Shown: positions 32,851-45,250 of the stretch, in pieces
How positions within the stretch are numbered: the stretch's first letter is position 1
How the letters are laid out: each line of letters starts with the position of its first letter
Assembly: GCF_958298935.1 (NCBI RefSeq)
Contig: NC_084944.1
Span: 17,453,679-17,517,678 of the forward strand
Length of the DNA stretch: 64,000 nt
Direction of reading: 5' to 3'
Source of the DNA: Phragmites australis
Taxonomy: Eukaryota > Streptophyta > Magnoliopsida > Poales > Poaceae
The notes under the pieces: generated by a model
The model's input: the letters and a program-made list of their open reading frames with translations, nothing else
What the model was told of the DNA's origin: nothing
The model's database searches: none
Made by a program: the position numbers and the translations under genes

Positions 32851-34849
32851 AATTCGAGTGTGAGGGGTCCTAAATTACTCGAGCACGAGGTAGACAGGGC
32901 CAAAAAATGGTGCGAGCTATCATAAACCATTCGGGATGTCCACATCTCCATCTGAATGAAGCGAGCACGTTTGCTACTACGACGGCTGTGGGATTAATAT
33001 TCCAAATTGGCTGGCAGTATGTAGTCAAAGAGGGAATCAATTCATTTGGGTTAGCATGCATGCTCCCTGAGCTACAGCTCTGCAACTACTAGGAAGTAGT
33101 AGCAGTCAGTGGCTAAGTGCAGTGCATATTGCACGGCAAACTTTGACTTGGTGATTTAGCTATTAGTATTCTTCGCCAGCTCCTGCCTGACGCTTCTCTT
33201 CAGTTTTTGACGCTTTCTGGTAACCAGCGACTGTGACAGAATATACACACACCTGGAGTTGAATTAACCAACGTTTTTCTTGATAAACTAAGAAGTTTCG
33301 TCATTTTATTTTATCCGTCTTTTGAAAGCGATATACTCAAATCATCGGTATGAAATCGACAGGAAGCTTCTAAAAAAAAAAAAAAAAAAAACTTCACAGG
33401 AACTTGGAAAGAAAATGGGAAGCGGAACAATTTTTTCAGTATTTTTTAAGATAGCTCTTAATGATAACAAGGTTCCAATTCCAAGAGCAGTCGATGCTGA
33501 AAGGAAAACTTATATATATTTTTCTCATTTCTCTCATCAATAATTTTCCTTTTGCCTTCAAACTTCAGGACCAACTACTTCTAACAGTGCAAAACTTAAT
33601 TACTAAAGTACTCCATCCGATCACAAGTATAAGTCTATTTATGTTTGTTCTAAATCAAATTTTTTAGCTTTGACTATCAATAGCTAAAAATCATATACAT
33701 TAGGAATATATGGCTAATTCTACTAGATTCATAATAAAATATACTTTAATAATATATAAAATAAAGAAGTCTTTTCTGTACTTCTAGTTGTACATACTCC
33801 CTCTAATGGGTGTTCAGGAAGAGTATGTACATCTTAAAAAGTAGTATATATATTTTAGAAAATAATACATACATATAAGAAAGTAGTATATATTTTAGTT
33901 CTAACAGATCAACTATAGATCGAGCCGGAAGTATATACTCTCAAGGATATGTACTAGTGGCAAATAGGTTCTCTCAGGCCCCCAACACCCATTCTCATCG
34001 CGTCTTCATGTGCAAAGACAACGAGTGTTCGTCCCTAATTTGCCCCCTTTATATTTAGACACACTCTGCCACTGCATGTCGATGTTCTAATAGACTTAAA
34101 TTTGGAATCAAAGAGATTATGTTTTATTTGTCTAACAAGCCCAGTCAATGCTAAAAAGGAAAACTTACATTCTTTATCTAAGTATCATATTTTAGTCCTA
34201 TTACACCTTTTACTTTTTCTTCCATTTCTCTCATTAAGATGCCTCTTTTTGCCTTACAACTTCAGGATCAGCTTTTTGACAATGATAAAACTGGCATCTG
34301 ACCGGTTACTTCTAACATAACTTAAATATTAGAGTATTAATTTGTAGGAGGTCGCCTCTACAAAAGCAAAGCAATGCCATCAAATCTCTATTTCGGCACG
34401 GGAATTTCATTGTATGTGAAGTTCATATGAAATTCTAGCGTTTCAAACGTACGGGTGCTGAAATGTTGGCCTAAAAGTAATTTTGACCAATCGGGCGTGT
34501 TTGTTTTAATTTCCGACTAAATTCCCAATGTGGTGGCCTTGTGGCGCTCTATCTGTTGGCTAAACTAGTAGAGAGCTTTTAGGCCGATAAGCATCGGTGT
34601 AATCCTTGTCCCCCATAACGCTAGACAAGATAATCTTGTGATGATGACATTTGAGAAAGGCCACGAGTATATATATATATATATATAGTGTGTGTACAGC
34701 AGCTAAATTCACATGGAATTAAGTTCCATTTTTCGCATATATAATACATCATGATGTTTCGCTTGATTATCAGAAAGCATTTGTCTGGTCACATTCACCT
34801 ATGACTATGAAACTATTAATTTTTAGAAAATGGATAAGCATCCGGCCTT
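32851..34849. other. Intergenic AT-rich region with simple repeats and a diverged duplication
   Basis: No gene recognised. Contents: an A-run near 33373-33390; TACTCCATCCGATCACAAGTATAAGTC near 33608, resembling a Stowaway/mariner-type MITE end without a clear partner; a short hairpin with arms TGTACATACTC and GAGTATGTACA near 33789-33831; a TA microsatellite at about 34668-34686; and two related segments (about 33490-33600 and 34143-34330). Confidence 0.5.
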
Positions 34850-37800
34850 TTATATCATGGGATACATACAGTTAACAGTTGATTATTACAAAGTCGTGGC
34901 CTATTAGTCAACATCACACGAAGAGGAAACAAAGTAAAAAGATTAAAGTTATGAAGCTTGCAATCTATAACTACATGATCACCCATACTTAGCGAAGAGC
35001 TCTATTGCCACAACCTTTAACATATGACAGACCACCAGAAACTCTTTCCTTTAATCTTCCTGTTTAGCAGCCTCCAAAATCTTAGTCAGTAAGTATCTCT
35101 AAAAAACGCCTGCATGAAAGATATTTTTGTTTTTTCATGAAATACTATATAATTACGACAGAGCCAAATAGCTCAAAATATTGCCAATATCCCAACTAAG
35201 ATTCTTCTCTTTTTCTTAGTTCTTATCTCCCGTAACCAAGCACCAATCAAATGTGACATGTTCCTCGATTTCTTAAACCCTACGGCTATTCTGATTGTAT
35301 ACTAGATAGTCTTAGCTAAAGAACATTCAAAGAAAAGGTGCTAGATAGTTTCATTATGATTAAAAAAGGACACTTGAGGCTACACTTCTAGGGTTTTTTT
35401 TGGCTAGATTATTTTTGATCAAAATCACCCCACGTCTTATGTACCATAAGAAAACTTTTATTTTTAACAGGAGCTTGAGTTACCACAACCACTTATTTGG
35501 GATTAATGGGTTGGTTTAGTATTGTTTTGTACATCGACTGTACAGTAAATAGTCCTTTCCCATTCAATTCCCATTTGAAAAAATATGTGTCATTAGAAAG
35601 CTAGATATGAACAAGTTGCAATGTCAATTGTTGCCACTCAATTAGTTTGCTCCAAGTGATCGGTCGACATAATGATAAATTACAAGGTATGTTTCTCATA
35701 ACCTCCGCTACTGTGACTTGTTTATGTCTTATCACCTGGTACAACAAGGGATAACATTGGCTTAGTGGGCATTTACCTAGCCAAATATCATTCCAGAAGC
35801 GAATTTGCTTCCTATTCTGTACTTGAAAGGACCCCCATTTGAAGAATTCATTTTTATTTTCATGAGACCAGTCCAGAAGTGTAAATCATCTGGCTGTCCT
35901 TAGACATGTGTGAGTATTTTGGAACCAAGATACTTATTCCTAAGCAGTTGTTGTCAAACCCCATCCTTATGAAACAACTTAAAGAGCCATTTGCTTAGAA
36001 GGCAAATATTCTTGACCGAAAGGTTGGTAATTTTCAAGCCCCCTTAGTCCTTGGGTTGGCAAAGAATATCCCAGCGTGCTAGTCTATATTTTTTCTTGTG
36101 ATTGCCACCTTGCTAGAAAAATCAGGATCGTAGATACTCCAGTCTTTTAAGTACTCCACGTGGTATCTCAAAGAAGGACATTATGAAAATTGAAAGACTA
36201 CTGAGGACCGAATTAATAAGCACTAATCGGCCTCCAGCTGACATCATCTTCCCATCCAAAAATTTCCGTCCGAATCGACTTTCAACCCCCTTCTAATCAC
36301 TATTTCTTAATTTTTGATGATGCATTGGAATGCCAAGATATTTAAAAGGATATGTATCAGTATTACACCCAAATAAATAAGTATATTGGTCTTCACATTT
36401 CTTTTACCTCATCATAACAGAACAGCTCACTTTTCTGTAAGTTTATTTTCAACCCCGAGAGCTACTCAAACACACAAAGGACAAGTTTCATATTCTTTGC
36501 TTGTTCCAAATTATGATCCATGAAAATGATGGTGTTATCTGTATATTGCAGAATAGACAGACCATCACATACTAAATGTGGAACCAAACCTATTATTTTT
36601 CCATCCCTTTTGGCTCTTGATATTAATATTGCAAGAATATCTACTACAATATTAAAAAGGATGGGTGATAGGGGTCACCTTGCCTTAAACCTTTGTGCGT
36701 TTGAAAATAGAGGCCAACCTCATCATTGACTTTAATTCCTACATGTCCTCCCGACACAAAGTTTTAGATCCACTCACACCATTGTGTAGAGAATCTTTTT
36801 ATTCATAGAGTTTGTTGAAGAAATGGCCATTTCACTTTATCATAGACCTTCTCAAAATCAAGTTTCAATATCACACCATTATGTTTCTTTATATGTAGTT
36901 CATGGATGGTTTCATGTAATATTATTACACCCTCCATGATGTTTCATCTTAGCATGAAGGCAGTTTGAGTAGATTTTATTATCCTTTTGCTACAGTACCA
37001 ATCCTGTTAGTGCCTACTTTGCTGAATATCTTAAAGCTGACATTTAACAGATATATAGGATGGTCTGAATATTCAAAGCCTCCTAAATTTTTGGGATAAG
37101 TGTTATCACCCCAAAATTAAGGCTATAAATGGCCAGTTGTCCCTGGTGGAAATCAGGGAATAGCCATCAGGTCACCTTTGATGACTTCCAATAAACCTGA
37201 TAAAATTCAGTAGAGAAGCCGTCAAGGCCTGAGGCTATATTATGCTCCATCTGAAATATTGTGTACTACCTCTTGTTCATCAAAGGGTTCTATAAGAATG
37301 TTATTCTCTTATTCACTTACTTGGGGTATATCATTTATGAATAACTCATCCATCGCAAAAGTATTATGCTCCGGCTTACCAAATGACCCCTTATAATATT
37401 TTGTGATAAACCTTTTGAGATCAGCTTCCCTGATGAAATTGCCGTTCTCGTCTTCTAGTTTGTATATCTATTGCTTTCGGTGTTTACCATTGGCTACTAA
37501 TTGGAAGTATTTAGTATTATTATTACCCTCTAGTAGCTCTTTCACCTTGGCACACTGGTACCATTTGAGCTCCTCTTGCCGCAATAAAAGTGCAAGCCTC
37601 TTATTGAGGTAATGCTTAAAGGCCACCTCAGTAGGTGTTAATGGATTATTTTCTGCCTTTTTGTCGAGCTCATCAACCTTATTGGCCAACTGTTTCTTTT
37701 CTTTCTTTAAAATTCCTGTTGTATGTTTAGCATATCCCCTCAAATATTGTCTAAGGGATCAGATTTTGTTTTGCCATTTTTCAATGGGACTAGATCCATG

Positions 37801-38168
37801 ATGTTCACCTAGCCAGATGTTGACAACCATCTCATAGAAACCATCACGAATTAACCATCCCAATTTAAATTTGAATGGAGATTGTTTCCCATATTGGAAG
37901 GGAGCACCTGTATTGAGGAATAACGGAGTATGATTCGATCTTGCCTTATCCAACACCTCTACTGAGACCTTCGGGTATTTTACTTCCCATTTCGTACTCA
38001 TCAGAATCCTATCGGAATTATCATTATTCTTGTCCTACGATTTCTGCATAATATTAAAATCCCCGCGATTAATATTAGGTCGGTTTCAACACTACAAACA
38101 TGTGCTATTTCTGTTAAAAAGGCAGACTTAAGGTCATCGAACCGGTCCATAGACCGCTATTAAATATT
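34850..38168 (-). pseudogene. Second L1-type LINE, ORF2 relic
   Basis: Minus-strand ORF2 remains of a different L1 family from the one at 22.5-32.7 kb. The end of the endonuclease (IAVYGPVQDDLKF, DPILIVG) lies at 38160-38070 and the linker at 37743-37468 (RGYAKHTTGILKKEKKQLAN). Reverse transcriptase shows KLDFEKVYDKVKW near 36860 and a degraded catalytic box YTDN in place of YADD near 36545. The C-terminal zinc-finger-like section (FLMVHKTWGDF-like, HLFFECS) lies near 35450-35300. Stops are frequent, so this copy is old. The endonuclease frame ends abruptly at 38168 where Sirevirus gag begins, and the last 654 bases are repeated at 49761 and 52242. Confidence 0.85.
37515..38168. repeat. Tandem triplication, unit 0, left part
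   Basis: This stretch of the LINE, from TATTATTATTACCCTC to AAATATTTG, recurs almost unchanged at 49761-50418 and 52242-52899. Here it is continuous with the rest of the LINE on its left, so this is the original copy. On its right the unit is interrupted by the Sirevirus and by loss of its middle part; the right end of the same unit survives at 49488-49760. Confidence 0.85.
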
Positions 38169-40004
38169 TGGACCGCTCTTTGTGAAATTCATGAGGGTTC
38201 TAGGAGAATTCGTGAGGAAAGATATCATGTGCTTATGAATGCTCTTAATCAATTCAAGATGTTTCCAAATGAATTATGCAATGACATGTATTCTCGTATG
38301 AACATGCTTGTGGAAGATATCAATTCCCTTGAACTCACCCAATTGTCCGATGGAGACATTATTCATAGGATCTTGATGGTGCTTCCCAAGCCACAATACA
38401 ACATTATCATATCTCTTCTTCATGAAAGGGACATAAATGACATGACCATCACCGATGCCGTGGGAAAGATATGTGCTCATGAGATGTTCTTGTTTGGAGA
38501 TCATGAGTCATCATCCAAGAAAAACCTTTCTCTGAAAGCAAAGATAGTTGACAACAAGAAGAAGAAGATGAAGCTTCCATCATCAAGTGAAAGCGATGAA
38601 GATGATGATAATGATGAAGATGTTGATGATGACTCCGACACCGAGCTTCCTTTTCTCATGAGAAGAACCACAAGGATGATTTCTAAGTTTCAAAAGATGG
38701 GCTACAACTATGATCCCAAGAAGAACAAATTTCGCTCAAAGAAATTTGACAAGTTCGGTGGCGGAGACAAGAAGAAGTGCTACAATTGTGGTAACCTTGG
38801 TCACATATCATATGATTGCCCTCATCCCGACAAGAGAAACAAGAACAAGTCCAAGAAGTTGGATGCAAGTGAGGATGAGGACAAGCACAAGAAGAAGGAT
38901 CAAGACAAGAGGAAGAAGAAGCTCTTCAACAAAAAGGGTGGAGGACGTAAGGCCTACATTGTTGGTGAATGGGTCTCTGGTGAAAGCTCAAGTGATGATT
39001 CAAGTGATAATGATGACAACAACTTCGCGGGTCTCGCCATCGTCAATGATGATTCACCTCTACCTCCACCACCTATGTACCTCATGGCAAAAGGTAACAA
39101 CAAGGTGAGTAGTGAGGAAGATGATAGTAGTGATGATGATGGTCTTTCTCCTAATGATCTATCTAAGCTAATGAATGACTATGCTACTATTATCAAAAGG
39201 CAAAAGGCTAAAATCAAGTCTCTTGAAAATGCTAATTCCATGCTTAGTTCTAGTCATGATGAGTTGCTTGCTAAATACAATAATTTGCTTAAGAAACATG
39301 ATGAAGTAGTTGCATCTAGCAAGTCTCTTGAGGCTAGTAACTACAAGCTAAAACTTGAGCATAATGGCTTGATATACAAACACCAAGAACTTGAGTATGC
39401 TTATGATGCCATTGATCGTAGCTTGAATGAATTGGTTGATATTGATGTAGTTAAGGTTAATGCATCTACCTCTTGTGATGATCTTCTTGATATACCATGT
39501 GATGTTACATCATCCTCTAAGACTAACCATGCAAGGGAGCAAGAGCTTGAAAGTGAGGTTGCAAGTCTCAAGTCTTGTGTGGCTCGGTTGACTAAGGGGG
39601 AGTACAAGCACAAGAAAATTCTCATGAAGAATGCTTTATACTACAACAAGAAAGGACTTGGATGCTTCCCTAACCCGGTAAAAAGGGTCATGAAGACACC
39701 GGAGATCAAGAATTGTTTCATCAAGGAAGTTGGTTCATATTGCCAACATTGTCAAGTCACCGGACACCACACGAGGGAGTGTCCAATTCCTACTAAACCC
39801 CTTCCTATTTTGCCTTCTAAATACAAGTCCACATTTAATTATCATCATTTTCTATTGCATAAGCTTAAAAGTGGTAAAATCATGGCAAAATTTATTGGAA
39901 CTCAAGCTAAGGGCAAACTTCCTAGGCAACTTTGGGTGCCTAAATCTCTTGTGTCTCACATGAAAGGTACCAAACTTGGTTGGGTACCTAAACAAAAAGC
40001 TTGA
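38169..40004 (+). pseudogene. Sirevirus Gag, N-terminally truncated
   Basis: Structural nucleocapsid-type protein that packages element RNA. The frame is open from the truncation point at 38169 (WTALCEIHEGS...) through the first remaining ATG at 38229 to a TGA at 40002-40004, so at least 611 codons remain. Counting from 38229: capsid-like region to about residue 95 (LVEDINSLELTQLSDGDI), acidic segment about 120-137, CCHC zinc knuckle CYNCGNLGHISYDC at 184-197, Lys/Asp-rich linker, a coiled-coil-rich section about 315-480, and a second knuckle CQHCQVTGHHTREC at 505-518. Coiled coils after the zinc knuckle are known for Sirevirus Gag. The next frame (pol) is shifted by one position, so Pol would need a frameshift or this reflects decay. 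Confidence 0.88.
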
Positions 40005-40018
40005 TCCCATGTGTGTAG

Positions 40019-43000
40019 GTGAACTACAAAGCCGGTGAAAAATATTGGGTGCTTGATAGCGGATGTACACAACATATGACCGGCAATGTAACGATGTTCA
40101 CCTCTCTAGAAGATGAAGTGGGTGATCATGATAAAGTCACATTTGGTGATAACTCTAAGGCAAATGTGGTAGGTTTGGGTAAGGTGGCTATCTCAAATGA
40201 TCTTTCTATTTTTAATGTTCTTTTAGTAGAGTCGCTTAGCTTCAATTTGCTTTCCGTAGCTCAACTATATGATCTAGGCTTCACATGCTTATTTACTGAT
40301 GTTGATGTTGATGTTGTCATAACTAGCAAGAAGCATAATGATCTAATCTTTAAAGGTTTTAGACATGGGCATATCTATCTTGTGGATTTTTTCTCTAATG
40401 AAGCTAGCTTGACTACGTGCCTCTTCACCAAGACATCTATGGGTTGGCTTTGGCATCGTCGGCTTGCACACATTGGGATGAGCCAACTCAAGAAGGTATT
40501 CAAGAATGGAATGGTGGTTGGTTTGAAGGACGTGGTTTTCGAGAAGGACAAGTTGTGTAGTGCTTGCCAAGCGGGAAAACAAGTTGCAAGTTCTCATCCA
40601 TACAAGTTCATGATGTTTACATCAAGACCCTTGGAACTTCTACACATGGATCTCTTCAGACCAACTACCTACAAAAGTCTTGGTGGTAATCTATATTTTC
40701 TTGTCATTATTGATGATTATACAAGATACATATGAACTTTCTTTCTAGATGACAAGGGCAAGACCGTTGGGATCTTCAAGAAGTTCGCAAAGAGGGCTCA
40801 AAATGAGTTTGAGTCCACACTTGTGAAGATCTGGAGTGACAATGGCACGGAGTTCAAGAACACTCAAATTGAAGATTTTTGCGATGATAGAGGCATCAAG
40901 CATGAGTTTTTATCCACCTACACTCCTCAACAAAATGGCGTGGTGGAGAGGAAGAACAAGACCTTGATCACGCTTGCAAGAGCAATGTTGGATGAGTATG
41001 GTACGCCGGAGAAGTTTTGGGCGGAAGCAATCAATACGGCGTGTCATGCATCTAACCGAGTCTACCTACACCGACTATTGAAAAAGACGCCATACGAGCT
41101 TCTCATTGGGAGAAAACCCAATATCTCCTACTTCCGGGTGTTCGGGTGTAAGTGCTTCATCTACAAGAAAAAGAAACGCCTAGGCAAGTTTGAAAAACGT
41201 TGTGATGTTGGTTTTCTTGTTGGCTATGCATCGATCTCCAAAGCATATCGAGTATTCAACAATGCCACCGGTTTTGTTGAAGAAACTTGTGATATGGAGT
41301 TTGATAAATCTAATGGCTTCCAAGGAGAATATATTTCTTGTGATGATGTAGGTGATGAACCCTTGAGAAATGCAATGAAGAATATGGCAATTGGGGATAT
41401 CAAGCCTAAGGAGGATGATGATGTACCCTCTACTTAAATTCCGCACACCTCAATCGCACCCCAAGTTGATAAAGATGAAGAAAAGGATGATCAACCACTT
41501 CCTTCACATGAAATCTATATCTCTCAAGAGGAAGCTCAAGCTCAAGCTCAAGATGTTGGACTACCACAAGATACACCTCAACAACCACAAGTGAAGCATA
41601 CACACATTTTCAAGGATCATCCGATTAACTTGATCATTGGGAGTCCATCTAGGGGAGTACAAACTCGCTCTCGTCAGTGTGCTTCATTTTGTGAACATTA
41701 CTCGTTTGTCTCTTGTTCAGAACCCACACATGTAGATGAGGCTCTCAAGGATCCGGATTGGGTGTTGGCAATGCAAGAAGAACTTAACAACTTCACCCGC
41801 AATGAGGTATGGATACTTGAAGAGAGGCCTCAAGACAAGAATGTGATTGGAACCAAGTGGGTCTTCCGCAACAAGCAAGATGAACATAGTGTGGTGGTAC
41901 GTAACAAGGCAAGACTTGTCGCACAAGGTTTTGCACAAGTTGAAGGTTTGGATTTTGGCGAAACATTCTCTCCTGTGGCAAGGCTTGAAGCCATCTGTAT
42001 CCTTCTTGCATTTGCTTCACATCATAACATTAAGCTTTATCAAATGGATGTGAAAAGTGCATTATTAAATGGCCTTATTAATGAACTCGTATATGTTGAA
42101 CAACCCCTCGGTTTCGAAGATCCTAGATGTCCTAATCATGTTTATAGGTTGGTCAAGGCGCTTTATGGACTCAAGCAAGCCCCACGAGCTTGGTATGAAC
42201 GCCTATGTGACTTCCTCATCAACCAAGGCTTCAAGATCGGGAGGGTGGACACCACATTGTTCACAAAGATCATCGACAATGAGCTTTTCTTGTGTCAAAT
42301 TTATGTTGATGATATAATATTTGGTTCAACTAACAAAGAGTTTTGCAAGGAATTTGGTGACATGAAGTCTAGGGAGTTCGAGATGTCGATGATTGGCGAG
42401 CTAAACTACTTTCTTGGATTTCAAATCAAGCAATTGAAGGAAGAGAAATTCATCCATCAAGAGAAGTACACGAGGGATATCCTCAAGAAGTTTAAGATGG
42501 ATGAGTGCAAGCCAATCAAAACCCCCATGCCTACAAATGGACATCTCGACTTGGATGAAACGGGTAAATCAATTGACCAAAAACTCTATCGTTCTATGAT
42601 TGGGTCACTCCTTTACCTTACCGCATCTAGGCCCGATATTATGTTTAGTGTATGCATGTGCGCTCGCTTTCAAGCTAATCCTAAGGAATCACATCTTAGC
42701 GCGGTAAAAAGAATCCTTAGATACCTAAAGAATACACCTAGCATAGGCTTGTGGTACCTAAAAGGCGCTAGTTTCCTACTCCTAGGATACTCGAATTCGG
42801 ACTTTACCGGATGTCGTGTGGATCGCAAGAGTACTTCGGGTGGGTGCCACTTGCTAGGGCGATCCCTAGTCTCATGGAGTTCTAAGAAGCAAAACTCGGT
42901 AGCCTTGTCTACAGCGGAAGTGGAATACATTGCTGCCGGAGCATGTTGTGCTCAAATCCTCTATATGAATCAAACCTTGTTAGACTTTGGTGTTCGTCTA

Positions 43001-43255
43001 GAGAAGGTTCCACTCCTTTGTGATAATGAGAGTGCCGTAAAAATTTCTAACAATCCCGTTCAACACTCTCGCACAAAGCACATTGATATCCGTCATCACT
43101 TCCTAAGAGACCATGTGGCTAATAATGATATCTCTCTCAGTAGTGTTCGATCGGAAGATCAATTGGCAGATATCTTCACTAAACCTCTAGATGAAGCCAC
43201 TTTTAGTAGATTGCGAAATGAACTAAATGTGATCAATTCTTCTAATGTCATGTGA
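40019..43255 (+). pseudogene. Sirevirus Pol: protease, integrase, reverse transcriptase, RNase H
   Basis: One continuous frame with only two internal stops, TGA at 40733-40735 and TAA at 41435-41437. Protease: YWVLDSGCTQHMTG near 40045. Pre-integrase and zinc-binding region: WHRRLAHIG and CSACQAGKQ (40450-40580). Integrase catalytic residues: MDLF near 40650, WSDNGTEF near 40830 and VVERKNKT near 40945. Reverse transcriptase starts at DPDWVLAMQEELNNF near 41753 and has the catalytic IYVDDIIFG near 42300. RNase H has STAEVEYIAAG near 42910, LLCDNESA near 43015 and HIDIRHHF near 43080. All catalytic landmarks are present. Order integrase before reverse transcriptase defines Ty1/copia. Both stops can be explained by single transitions, suggesting fairly recent inactivation. 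Confidence 0.93.
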
Positions 43256-43879
43256 TGCCTTGTCATGTAGATGCATTCATAATAGGAGCTTGTCTAACCT
43301 TCTCAAGATAGTGGTGAACGCGGGTTCTGCTTGAGATGGTGGTTCTCTAATTTTTCTCAAGGCATGTTGTTGGGTTCACCATGAAGAAGCTTGAGAAGAG
43401 AAGTAATATGACAAGATTGATTAATTTTATGCTTCGCATTCACATGTCATATAATATGCACTCATGTTTACTTTCATCCATGTATCTTGCATTGCATAAG
43501 CATTGGCGGTAGAGAGATCACAAAGGAGAATATCACTCTTTGAGTTTGTTGATCATTCTTGATGTGAACATACAACTCTATAAGTGTGCTTAAATTGATA
43601 TAAGTGCTTAATGCCTATTGAGTCATGACCTATCGAATTTAAAGCCTTAATCTTTAAGTTCATAGGTAATGTGACTCAAACATTTCCTTTGGAATTTTCT
43701 CCCTCTTTCTTTGGTCCTTAGTTGCCTATTTCGAAAAATTATATATGGTAAAGACTTTTGGCGAATATTTGCAAATGAGTGTTTGAGAGGGTCAAGATTT
43801 CACTCAAACTGATTCAAATATGTGTTTTTGTTGAGTGGTTATTTGAAATTTGGACGCAGTGAGAGATTTTAGTTCAGCT
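43256..43879 (+). other. Sirevirus spacer after pol
   Basis: No coding feature; AT-rich spacer between pol and the internal CCGG-motif block. Contains ordinary GT/CT-rich stretches only. Confidence 0.5.
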
Positions 43880-44230
43880 CATTTTTTTTTATCGCCGAAT
43901 GATCCGGCGTCTGCTCGAAGTTATCACTGGATTATCCGGTCAATTTAATGAAAACGAGCTCAAAAGGATATGCACCGGAAGGTCCGACGTTCAGTACATG
44001 TCTCAGAGGAATTTCCGGCGTGCAGAAGATGTTTTTGGGCAGTATGGAGTGCTCTCTAGAAAATTTGTTCCAGCGTTTATCCGATGTTCAGTGCCCTCGT
44101 CACTGGACTATCCGGCGTTCACGACCTGGGTCGAATGCTCTCGGGAATTTTTGATCCGGTGTCTTTCCGACGTTCAGTTCCTAAATCAGCGGATCTTCCG
44201 GCGTTCACAAATTTGAGCGGGCCCCGCCTA
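43880..44230 (+). repeat. Internal block of LTR-like CCGG motifs in the Sirevirus
   Basis: Between pol and the extra ORF the element contains at least seven short variants of the motif that fills the LTR at 48340-48740: GATCCGGCGT, GGATTATCCGG, CCGGAAGGTCCGACGTTC, CACTGGACTATCCGGCGTTC, CGGATCTTCCGGCGTTCAC and similar. Spacing is 35-60 bases. It is followed by a GC-rich segment (44230-44520) without clear coding. Confidence 0.7.
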
Positions 44231-44690
44231 TCATATGAGCGTTCCGTCGGTCGCCTGTTGCCTCTCCTCTGTTTTTCTCCCTCGCCGTCGCTCGTACTCG
44301 CCGACTCGCCATCGCACTGAGCTCCCTCGCCGTCCTGCGCACCACGCCACCACTCGTCGCCGATCATCAATCCCAGTACGTCGCCGGCCGCCCCCTCTCT
44401 CCACCGCAGCCCGTGCCCCAGCGCCGTCTTCTTCTCCTGCGCCGGCCTTTTTTCCTCCGCGCCGCCGTAGTCCAGCGTCGCCGGCCGACCTCTCCAACGA
44501 AGTCCTCCCTCACCGCCGGCCTCTACATCCTTTTAGCAGTGGTGAACACAAGTCTCAATCAAAATTTGTCAAATGTGCCAAACCCTAGATCAATTCAATT
44601 CAATTTTGTCCAAATTTTGCTCAAATTCCTTTCAAATCTTCATCAATCTGAGGCAAACTTTGTTAGCTTGAATTCCCACTCATTGCCATG

Positions 44691-44990
44691 AATTGAGTAC
44701 ATGTTCATCGATTTGTGCTAAATTTGGTCAAATTCATGCAAATCCAAGCAAATTCATGCAAATTTCATCCATATTCATGCAAATCTAAGTCAAATTCTTG
44801 CAATTTGTGACAATTGACTTTCAATTATCATAAATTGAGTACATGTTCATCAATTTGTGCTAAATTTGGTCAAAATCTTGCAAATCCAATCAAATTCATG
44901 CAAATCTCATCTATATTCATGCAAATCCAAGTCAAATTCTTGCAATTTGTGAAAATTGACTTTCAACTATCATAAATTGAGGACATGTTC
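44691..44990 (+). repeat. 142-bp tandem repeat in the Sirevirus spacer
   Basis: The phrase AATTGAGTACATGTTCATC starts at 44691 and 44833 and a variant at 44975, giving an exact 142-bp period for two full units and the start of a third. Each unit is rich in CAAATTCATGCAAAT words. Confidence 0.85.
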
Positions 44991-45250
44991 ATAATTTTTG
45001 AGCTTCAATTGCTAAATTCGTCAAGTTCATCCAATATTGCCTTAAATTCTTGTCTTTTTGATCAATTTGCTCAAATTTGGCTCAAAAACTCTGCAAATTG
45101 ATCCATTCTCTTGTGTCGTAATCCAAATCCTAGCATGTTTGTTGATTTTCACATCTTTTACATGCTTAGGGTATGTTTGGGGTTCTTTTCTTGAAAATCT
45201 CATAAACTCAATGCGTTCGCTCATCTCGGCATTATCTTTCATCTATTCTG

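Noticed and set aside
33608..33790. Stowaway/mariner MITE
   Set aside because: Only one end-like sequence (CTCCATCCGATCACAAGTATAAG) was found; no matching inverted terminus or TA duplication.
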